33,327 bases of DNA, from assembly GCA_905480405.1 (NCBI GenBank), contig CAJQQH010000190.1:1-33327 (forward strand), in the 5' to 3' direction. The DNA is from an uncultured Polaribacter sp. Lineage in GTDB: Bacteria; Bacteroidota; Bacteroidia; Flavobacteriales; Flavobacteriaceae. A model generated the notes under the pieces. That model made no database searches. It was not told the DNA's origin and saw nothing but the letters and a program-made list of their open reading frames with translations. The translations under genes and the position numbers were made by a program. Shown piece by piece: positions 1-6,157 of this stretch. The stretch's first letter is position 1; the number at the start of each line of letters is the position of its first letter.

Positions 1-2400
1 GCTGTACAACGTTCTAATCCAGAAATGCAAAAACGTGCAGCAAACGCAGTTCGTGGAATGGTAGAAAGCGAAGAAAACTTTATTGTTTCTATTCACGATC
101 ATGGAGCTGGTGGACATTTAAATTGTTTATCAGAATTAGTAGAAGATACTGGTGGAAAAATCAATTTAGATGCATTACCAGTTGGAGATCCTACCCTATC
201 AGCAAAAGAAATTATTGGTAACGAATCTCAAGAAAGAATGGGATTAGTTATTGCAGAAGAACATTTAGAAACTTTACATAAAATTGCAGATAGAGAACGT
301 TCTCCTATTTATGATGTTGGTGAAGTTACAGGAAATGACCGTTTTACTTTCGAATCTAAATCAACTGGTAAAAAACCAATGGATTTAGCTTTAGAAGATA
401 TGTTTGGTTCTTCTCCTAAAACTGTTTTAACAGATAAAACAGTAAAAAGAAATTATAAGAATTCTAGATATAAAGTTAAGAATTTAAACAACTATTTAAC
501 GCAAGTTTTACAGTTAGAAGCTGTTGCTTGTAAAGATTGGTTAACAAATAAAGTAGACAGATGTGTTGGTGGTAAAGTTGCCAAACAACAATGTGTGGGT
601 CCGTTACAAATTCCACTGAATAACGTTGGTGTAATGGCGTTAGATTATAAAGGAAAAGAAGGAGTTGCAACTTCAATTGGTCACTCTCCTATTTCTGGAT
701 TAATTGATCCTGCTGCAGGAAGTAGAAATGCAATTACAGAATCTTTAACCAATATTATTTGGGCTCCTTTAAAAGACAATTTAGATTCAATTTCATTATC
801 CGCTAACTGGATGTGGCCTTGTAAAAATGAAGGTGAAGATGCTCGTTTATACAAAGCTGTAAAAGCGGTTTCAGAATTTTCTATAGATTTAGGAATCAAT
901 GTTCCAACAGGAAAAGATTCTTTATCTATGAAACAAAAATATGCTGATGATGAAGTAATTGCTCCTGGAACTGTAATTATTTCTGCTGCAGGAAACTGTA
1001 ATGCTATTAGTAAAGTTGTAGAACCTCTTTTACAAGTTGATGGAGGAAATATCTATTATATTAATATTTCTCAAGATGAATTTAAATTAGGAGGAAGTTC
1101 TTTCCACCAAGTTTTAAATACTATTGGAAATCAAGCTCCTGATGTAAAAGATTCAGCTTTTGTAAAGAATACTTTTAATACAATTCAAGAGTTAATAAAA
1201 GATGATAAAATTACTGCAGGACACGATGTTGCCTCTGGTGGATTCATCACAACTTTATTAGAAATGTGTTTTGCTGATGTAAATTTAGGAGCAGATTTTG
1301 ATATTTCTGCCTTAAATGAAGAAGATTCTATTAAAGTATTATTTGCTGAAAATTCAGGAATTGTTTTTCAAGCAAATGCTTCTGTAGAAACAACTTTATC
1401 AGAAAATAACATTGAATTTTTTAATATTGGTACTGCAAATAATTCAGGAACTGTAAACATTAAAAATAACGAAGATTCTTTTTCTTTTGATGTAACTGAA
1501 ATGAGAGATGTTTGGTATAAAACTTCTTTCTTATTAGATCAAAAACAAACTGCTAATAACTTAGCTCAAGATCGTTTTGATAATTATAAAAAGCAGCCGT
1601 TAACATATAAATTTCCAGAAAACTTTACGGGTAAACTTCCTAAAATTGAAAAAGTTAAGCCGAAAGCAGCAATTATTCGTGAAAAAGGAAGTAATTCTGA
1701 ACGTGAAATGGCAAATGCAATGTACTTAGCTGGTTTTGATGTAAAAGATGTACACATGACAGATTTAATTTCTGGGCGTGAAACTTTAGAAGATATTCAG
1801 TTTATTGGTGCCGTTGGAGGTTTTTCTAACTCTGATGTTTTAGGTTCTGCAAAAGGTTGGGCTGGAGCATTTTTATACAATCCAAAAGCTAAAAAAGCTT
1901 TAAAGAACTTCTTTAAAAGAGAAGATACTTTATCGGTTGGTATTTGTAACGGAGCACAATTATGGATGGAATTAGATTTAATAAATCCTAAACATAAAGT
2001 ACATGGTAAATTAGTGCATAACGATTCTAAAAAACATGAATCTTCATTTACATCTGTTAAAATTCAAGAAAACAATTCTGTAATGTTATCTAGTTTAGCT
2101 GGTACAGAATTAGGTGTTTGGATTTCTCATGGTGAAGGAAAATTTAACCTACCAGAATCTGAAGAAAACTATAACATTGTTGCAAAATACGGTTATGAAG
2201 GATACCCGAATAACCCAAATGGATCTGATTTTAACACAGCTATGATGTGCGATAAGTCTGGAAGACATTTAGTAACAATGCCTCATATTGAGCGTTCTAC
2301 TTTTCAGTGGAACTGGGCAAATTACCCTGTTGGAAGAAAAGATGAAGTTTCGCCTTGGTTAGAAGCATTTGTAAATGCTAAAAACTGGTTAACTAAATAA
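1..2400 (+). CDS. purL: Phosphoribosylformylglycinamidine synthase, C-terminal part (5' end outside window)
   Basis: Converts FGAR, glutamine and ATP to FGAM in cytosolic purine synthesis. The reading frame is open from base 1, so the gene enters from the left. About 799 residues are present, roughly two thirds of the ~1,200-residue fused PurL found in Bacteroidota and Proteobacteria. The first part contains the AIRS-like ATP-binding and C-terminal domains (DHGAGGHLNCLSELV; later GHDVASGGFITTLLEM). From about base 1660 a class I glutamine amidotransferase domain begins. It has the nucleophile Cys in VGICNGAQ (codon at 1945) and the His/Glu pair in MPHIER (codons at 2284 and 2290). The catalytic residues are intact and the gene ends in TAA just before a strong terminator. 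Identification is secure. Confidence 0.97.
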   Translation, partial: AVQRSNPEMQKRAANAVRGMVESEENFIVSIHDHGAGGHLNCLSELVEDTGGKINLDALPVGDPTLSAKEIIGNESQERMGLVIAEEHLETLHKIADRERSPIYDVGEVTGNDRFTFESKSTGKKPMDLALEDMFGSSPKTVLTDKTVKRNYKNSRYKVKNLNNYLTQVLQLEAVACKDWLTNKVDRCVGGKVAKQQCVGPLQIPLNNVGVMALDYKGKEGVATSIGHSPISGLIDPAAGSRNAITESLTNIIWAPLKDNLDSISLSANWMWPCKNEGEDARLYKAVKAVSEFSIDLGINVPTGKDSLSMKQKYADDEVIAPGTVIISAAGNCNAISKVVEPLLQVDGGNIYYINISQDEFKLGGSSFHQVLNTIGNQAPDVKDSAFVKNTFNTIQELIKDDKITAGHDVASGGFITTLLEMCFADVNLGADFDISALNEEDSIKVLFAENSGIVFQANASVETTLSENNIEFFNIGTANNSGTVNIKNNEDSFSFDVTEMRDVWYKTSFLLDQKQTANNLAQDRFDNYKKQPLTYKFPENFTGKLPKIEKVKPKAAIIREKGSNSEREMANAMYLAGFDVKDVHMTDLISGRETLEDIQFIGAVGGFSNSDVLGSAKGWAGAFLYNPKAKKALKNFFKREDTLSVGICNGAQLWMELDLINPKHKVHGKLVHNDSKKHESSFTSVKIQENNSVMLSSLAGTELGVWISHGEGKFNLPESEENYNIVAKYGYEGYPNNPNGSDFNTAMMCDKSGRHLVTMPHIERSTFQWNWANYPVGRKDEVSPWLEAFVNAKNWLTK

Positions 2401-2420
2401 ATACAAAAAAAAAGATCTCT

Positions 2421-2449
2421 AAAAGGGCTTTTTTTAAAGCCCTTTTTTT
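2421..2449 (+). terminator. Rho-independent terminator of purL
   Basis: An 11-bp perfect stem (AAAAGGGCTTT with AAAGCCCTTTT), a 4-nt T loop and a run of seven T lie 20 nt after the purL stop. It separates purL from the exporter gene downstream. Confidence 0.9.
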
Positions 2450-2489
2450 GGCTCTAATAATTAACAAAATAGACTTTTAATACGTGCAA

Positions 2490-3719
2490 ATGAAAGTTCC
2501 AGAAAAATATCATTTTATAGTAGCTCTTGGTAAAGCGTTACATGTATACGGTATTCCTTCATATAAAATTCAATCTTACTTAACAGAAGTTGCTAAAACA
2601 CAAGGCATCACTGGTAGTTTTATGGATTCTCCTACTTGGATAAATTATGTTTTTTATGAAGATGAGAGTTCTTATAATTATGTTGAATGCGTACCTCCTG
2701 GATCTTTAAATTTAGGAGCTTTTTCTAGAATAGCAGAATTAACCAACAAGGTTATAGATTCTAAAATAGACAATGATGCTATCAATAAAGAACTAGACAT
2801 TATACATGCTAAAACTAAAAAGATAAACCACCTACACCTAACTTTAGCATACGCTGCATCAGCAGGTTGTTTTAGTATATTAATTGGTACAAATTTAATT
2901 TCATTTGCTTTTTCTTTATTATTAGGTGCTTTCATTTACCTTTTAGTCTACTTAACAAATAAATCTACTTATTTAGAAAACGTTTTTGAATCTTTAAGTG
3001 CTTTAGTTGTAACTGTAATCTGTTGTATGTTAACATTAGTAATTCCTAATTTAAATTTAGGTTTAACAATACTTGCTTCTATTATTATTTTTATTCCAGG
3101 ACTTGCAATAACAACAGCTTTAGAAGAAATAACCTCTAAAAGTTTAGTTTCTGGAGGCGCAAAACTTTTCGATTCGGTGATCTTATTATTTAAACAATTT
3201 TTTGGTGTATTACTTGGTTTGGCTTTAATGACTTCTTTGGTTGATATTGATTTAACATACCATGTTTCTGAAATGCCAAAATGGACTACATTCTTTGCGA
3301 TACCAATATTTTCTATTGCCTTATTACCCATATTTCAAGTACGTAAAAAAGACATGTTTTTTGGTGCTTTAACTGGTATTACTGCATTTATAATGACCGT
3401 ATTATTATCTGGTTATGGAGTATTAGTTAGTACTTTTATTGGTACTTTGGTTGTAGTTGGCGTTAGTCGTTTATTTGGTTTAATCTCAAAAACTCCTAAA
3501 ACAGTATTTTTAATTCAGGGAATTGTAATGCTTGTTCCAGGAAGTAAATCTTTTATGGGATTAAGTAATTCATTTTTTCATCCAGCAACAACTACTGGTT
3601 CAGATAATTTATTTGAACAAGTAGCTTTTATACTAATGGGTATTATTGGAGGTCTTCTTTTTGCTGGTACATTTAGAGAAAGAAAACCAAGAAAAAAAGC
3701 ATTCGAAACTAAAAAATAA
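2490..3719 (+). CDS. Threonine/serine exporter family membrane protein (ThrE-like)
   Basis: Predicted inner-membrane protein of about 409 residues. The N-terminal ~130 residues are soluble and match the DUF1212/ThrE N-terminal pattern (an early FIVALGKALHVYGIPSYKIQ stretch and a VPPGSLNLGAFSRIAEL segment). About ten hydrophobic segments follow, corresponding to the two ThrE membrane halves (first half about residues 125-270, second about 275-400), with a basic tail RERKPRKKAFETKK. Family members export threonine/serine or small peptides; the substrate here is not known. ATG at 2490 was chosen over an in-frame GTG two codons upstream because it gives the more usual MKVPEKYHF start; no ribosome binding site decides it. 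The gene stands alone between two terminators. Confidence 0.85.
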   Translation: MKVPEKYHFIVALGKALHVYGIPSYKIQSYLTEVAKTQGITGSFMDSPTWINYVFYEDESSYNYVECVPPGSLNLGAFSRIAELTNKVIDSKIDNDAINKELDIIHAKTKKINHLHLTLAYAASAGCFSILIGTNLISFAFSLLLGAFIYLLVYLTNKSTYLENVFESLSALVVTVICCMLTLVIPNLNLGLTILASIIIFIPGLAITTALEEITSKSLVSGGAKLFDSVILLFKQFFGVLLGLALMTSLVDIDLTYHVSEMPKWTTFFAIPIFSIALLPIFQVRKKDMFFGALTGITAFIMTVLLSGYGVLVSTFIGTLVVVGVSRLFGLISKTPKTVFLIQGIVMLVPGSKSFMGLSNSFFHPATTTGSDNLFEQVAFILMGIIGGLLFAGTFRERKPRKKAFETKK

Positions 3720-3733
3720 AATTGCTTTTAAAT

Positions 3734-3776
3734 ATATAAAATCAGCTTTTAGGTGACCTAAAAGCTGATTTTATAT
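3734..3776. terminator. Long inverted repeat between convergent genes, probable bidirectional terminator
   Basis: A 21-bp perfect inverted repeat (arms 3734-3754 and 3756-3776, with AGGTGACCT at the tip) lies 14 nt after the exporter stop and 75 nt after the GIN-domain gene end on the other strand. The arms are AT-rich at the base. The T run following it on the plus strand is short and interrupted. Confidence 0.75.
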
Positions 3777-3851
3777 TTTGAGTTATAATAAAATTTTCAT
3801 CAAACTTAAGAAAAGTAAGTAATTATAAACGTTATTTAATAACTCACAAGG

Positions 3852-4598
3852 TTAGAATACCTTTCTAATGTTAGATTCGCCAATAACAATACCTTTTTTT
3901 AACTGAGCATCTCCTTTATACAATACAGTAGCTTCTCCATAAGAACTTACCTTTATTTTTTTAGATACATTAAACTGAAAAGTACCATTACCATAGGCTA
4001 TAATTTTAGTTTCTTTAGATTTAACGTCTGAAGCCATTACTTTACTTGCTCCATATGCTCTAAATTTTTGCTGCTTAACAGTACCTTTTTCTATATTTAA
4101 ATAACTATCACCATAAATAGAAACATCTAAATTATTTACATTTATATTATTGATTGTAACTTCCGATTTTCCATAAATCCTTAGCTTACAGCCATTTTGT
4201 TTTATTGATGATTTAAAAGTGATTTTCTCCTCGCCTCTTAAAGAAAATGTATTTACGTTAGAATAAGTAACAATTATCTTAACTACTTTATTTTTATATA
4301 ATGGTACTTTCTTATTATAAGTATTGGTAACTATTTTTTTATTTTTTGTGTAAGTTTTTGCTCCTTCTAAATACACTTGAAGTGTTCCTTTTTTTAACTC
4401 GTATTTAAATTTATCTATGGGAACACTAATGTTTTCTATAACAATACTAGGATTTACACCTTCTATAAAAACTGTTTCTATATGTGGACTTACAATTACT
4501 TTATCAAAAGTTTGAGTAAGTTTTATTTTATTTTGTGCTTTTAAGTTACTGTTTAAACAGCATAAAGCTAAAAGGAAAATGGTTAGTTTAAGTTTCAT
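3852..4598 (-). CDS. Secreted GIN-domain (DUF2807) protein
   Basis: A 248-residue protein with a clear Sec signal peptide (MKLKLTIFLLALCCLNSNLKA, cleavage about residue 21). The mature part is a run of short beta-type repeats (LRIYGKSEVTINNINVNNLDVSIYG-like pattern with recurrent YG or G turns at about residues 140, 160, 180 and 200). This is the signature of the putative auto-transporter adhesin head GIN domain family, common as secreted or outer-surface proteins in Bacteroidota. The molecular function of the family is not established; a surface or envelope role is inferred. The gene is monocistronic, with its own promoter-like box upstream and a shared terminator downstream. Confidence 0.8.
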   Translation of the reverse strand: MKLKLTIFLLALCCLNSNLKAQNKIKLTQTFDKVIVSPHIETVFIEGVNPSIVIENISVPIDKFKYELKKGTLQVYLEGAKTYTKNKKIVTNTYNKKVPLYKNKVVKIIVTYSNVNTFSLRGEEKITFKSSIKQNGCKLRIYGKSEVTINNINVNNLDVSIYGDSYLNIEKGTVKQQKFRAYGASKVMASDVKSKETKIIAYGNGTFQFNVSKKIKVSSYGEATVLYKGDAQLKKGIVIGESNIRKVF

Positions 4599-4671
4599 GG
4601 TTTTTATTTAAAGTTGCTTTTTTATAACGGAATCCATTATTAAATTTTTGTATCCTATTTAAAAGACTCTT

Positions 4672-4685
4672 CAAATTTAAATTTG
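4672..4685 (-). promoter_or_regulatory. Promoter -7 box of the GIN-domain gene inside a 14-bp palindrome
   Basis: On the minus strand TAAATTTG (4679 to 4672) is a perfect TAnnTTTG match, predicting a start near 4666 and a ~68-nt leader. The box is part of the perfect palindrome CAAATTTAAATTTG. No clear -33 TTG is visible at the right distance. Confidence 0.45.
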
Positions 4686-4862
4686 TGACTGTTTCGAAAA
4701 AATAAATTTATAACTTCAATTCAACTTTTATTATAAAAACGAATTTTAGATTACAAACACATACTTAAACACAAAAAGTTAAGTACAAAAAACGAATATT
4801 AAACACCTTAACTACAGCAAATGTTAGATTATCGATAGTTATCCTTAATTTATCAAAACAAA

Positions 4863-4893
4863 TTGACTTTCTATAGTAATTATATTAGTTTTG
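4863..4893 (+). promoter_or_regulatory. Bacteroidota-type promoter of the AraC-family gene
   Basis: TTG at 4863-4865 (followed by AC) and TAGTTTTG at 4886-4893, a perfect TAnnTTTG, are separated by 20 nt. The predicted start is near 4899, giving an unusually long leader of about 150 nt before the ATG at 5047. Confidence 0.6.
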
Positions 4894-5046
4894 AGTAATT
4901 GTAACCCCGTAAAAAGGAATCTAATTTTATAATAAAAAAAGGTGCTAAATATTTTAAAAATTAAAATATAAAACTTTTTTTTAACACGATTACCCCCATT
5001 GGTTAAAAAACGATAAGTAGATTAATCTTTAAATCAAAAAAGAAAA

Positions 5047-5856
5047 ATGAAATTCGATTATATAGATAAAAAAGATTCAAGAAATATAATAAACAACATA
5101 TTTGTTTTAGCTTTTGAAGAAGAAGATTTACCATTTAAAACCATTATTGTACCTACAGGTTTCCCTTCAATTGCATATGTTTTTGGCGAAAAACAAAAAA
5201 TTATTCATAATAAAGAAGTAACCGATTTTAATGAACTAATTGTTTCTGGACAATTTGATTCTAATTATGATTTAATTGTCGATTTTGTTGGCTTAAATCT
5301 TGGCATTAACCTTCATCCAACAGCTTTGTATAAATTATTAAACACCAACGTATCCTTATTAACAAATAAGCACATTTGTTTAAAAGATACAAATCCTGAT
5401 TTTTTTAAAAAAGCGAGTAAGATATTTATAAAGAACAAGGTCGATGTTTCTAGCTTTGTAAAAGAATTTTTAAACTTTATAGATAATTTAGAACTGAATA
5501 TTGATAAAGATGTAATTCAAATAGATTTAGCAATAAATTATATTCTTGAAAAAGAAGGTATGATACAAGTTGTAGATTTATTAAAAGTGGTGGCTTTATC
5601 TCAAAAATCATTAGAAACAAAATTCAAAAAAATAATTGGTTTAACACCCGGAAAGTACACAAGGTTAATTCGTTTTACAAAACTTATGCGTAAGTATGAA
5701 AGTAAAGAAATAGACTTAACAGATCTTATTTACATGTACAATTATTACGATCATTCACATTTTATAAAAGACTTTAAATTGTTTATGTCAGAGTCTCCAA
5801 AAGTTTACTTTAAAAAAGATTATCCTTTAATAAAAGCATATTCAAAAGATCTATAA
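5047..5856 (+). CDS. AraC/XylS-family transcriptional regulator
   Basis: A 269-residue protein. The N-terminal ~150 residues resemble the sensor half of short AraC regulators of Bacteroidota (an LPFKTIIVPTGFPSIAYVFG segment, beta-rich, ligand unknown). The C-terminal ~100 residues form the two helix-turn-helix AraC domain: the first in VVDLLKVVALSQKSLETKFKK, then the linker GLTPGKYTRLIRFTKLMR, and the second in YYDHSHFIKDFKLFMSESPKVYFKK. The FIKDFKLF...SP.VY.K pattern is diagnostic. There is no membrane segment, so it is a one-component cytosolic regulator. It is followed directly by two tandem RNA-like elements, and a role in controlling them is inferred from position only. It ends in TAA and has no terminator before the first element's promoter-like box. 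Confidence 0.88.
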   Translation: MKFDYIDKKDSRNIINNIFVLAFEEEDLPFKTIIVPTGFPSIAYVFGEKQKIIHNKEVTDFNELIVSGQFDSNYDLIVDFVGLNLGINLHPTALYKLLNTNVSLLTNKHICLKDTNPDFFKKASKIFIKNKVDVSSFVKEFLNFIDNLELNIDKDVIQIDLAINYILEKEGMIQVVDLLKVVALSQKSLETKFKKIIGLTPGKYTRLIRFTKLMRKYESKEIDLTDLIYMYNYYDHSHFIKDFKLFMSESPKVYFKKDYPLIKAYSKDL

Positions 5857-5863
5857 TTAACTA

Positions 5864-5908
5864 TTACGATTTTTTACACTAATTAATTGTAACTATTAAT
5901 TACTTTTA
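5864..5908 (+). promoter_or_regulatory. Promoter and upstream box of tandem RNA element 1
   Basis: TTACGATTTTTTACA (5864-5878) lies exactly 37 nt upstream of a TAnnTTTA-type -7 box, TACTTTTA (5901-5908). The same arrangement with the same spacing occurs before element 2. The upstream box overlaps or precedes the -33 region, as an activator site would. Confidence 0.5.
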
Positions 5909-5913
5909 TGGTA

Positions 5914-5990
5914 TAGGAAGTTATTTACAGCTTTTAGGGGAAGTTTTAAATAATTTTAAAAAAGAGCTAGTATTTTTCTAGCTCTTTTTT
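5914..5990 (+). ncRNA. Putative small RNA, tandem copy 1
   Basis: A ~77-nt element between a promoter-like box and a terminator, with no reading frame. It contains a stem of 7-9 bp (about 5918-5927 with 5947-5956) closing a loop with TAGGGGAAG, then the terminator hairpin at 5958-5990. It aligns along its length with copy 2 (6061-6138), including a compensatory base-pair change (T5924:A5950 here, C6072:G6097 there). That supports a transcribed, structured RNA over simple spacer DNA. The alternative is a duplicated 3' UTR and terminator of the AraC gene. Rfam family membership was not tested. Confidence 0.55.
5958..5990 (+). terminator. Terminator of RNA element 1
   Basis: AAAAAAGAGCTAG and CTAGCTCTTTTTT form a 13-bp stem with a 7-nt loop and end in six T. 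It is also symmetric enough to work on the minus strand. Confidence 0.85.
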
Positions 5991-6010
5991 AATTACAAAT
6001 AAGTATAAAA

Positions 6011-6055
6011 TTACGGTTTTTTACAATTTTTAATTAATATTATTAATTACATTTA
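6011..6055 (+). promoter_or_regulatory. Promoter and upstream box of tandem RNA element 2
   Basis: TTACGGTTTTTTACA (6011-6025) lies 37 nt upstream of TACATTTA (6048-6055, TAnnTTTA). Both the box and its distance repeat those before element 1, with only one base changed in the 15-nt box. Confidence 0.5.
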
Positions 6056-6060
6056 GGCTT

Positions 6061-6138
6061 AGAAAAAATTACTTATAGTTTGTAGGGAAAGTATAAGTAA
6101 TTCTGAAAAAAAGAGCTAGTATTTACTAGCTCTTTTTT
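6061..6138 (+). ncRNA. Putative small RNA, tandem copy 2
   Basis: A ~78-nt element and partner of copy 1. It has a perfect 11-bp stem (6067-6077 with 6092-6102), a 14-nt loop carrying TAGGGAAAG, and a terminator hairpin. No reading frame is present. The loop G run and the stem are the parts shared with copy 1. A likely start is about 6061, judged from the -7 box at 6048. Confidence 0.55.
6106..6138. terminator. Bidirectional terminator of RNA element 2 and of the efflux operon
   Basis: A ~15-bp perfect stem (AAAAAAGAGCTAGTA with its complement) has a 2-nt nominal loop and six T on the plus side. The A run on the left gives T residues on the minus strand, so it can also end the minus-strand permease transcript whose stop is at 6158, 20 nt away. 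Confidence 0.85.
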
Positions 6139-6157
6139 AATATAAAAAAACCAACTA

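Larger units (their letters stand above)
4599..5046. other. 448-nt gene-free regulatory gap between divergent genes
   Basis: No credible reading frame on either strand. The left part holds the GIN-domain promoter box. The right part holds a candidate promoter for the AraC-type gene and a ~150-nt leader containing two C runs (CCCC at 4905-4908, CCCCC at 4993-4997) that stand out in very AT-rich sequence. Confidence 0.7.

Noticed and set aside
476..899. Open frames on the minus strand inside purL
   Set aside because: They lie fully within the conserved purL frame, have no recognisable motifs and reflect AT-rich complement sequence.
4777..4813. AGTTAAG and CTTAACT inverted repeat upstream of the AraC-type promoter
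   Set aside because: Only 7 bp with a 23-nt gap in AT-rich DNA; expected by chance.
5958..6138. Two similar hairpins considered as a CRISPR, insertion-sequence end or integron-type site
   Set aside because: Only two copies, each followed by a T run, no spacer pattern, no transposase or target duplication; terminators explain them.
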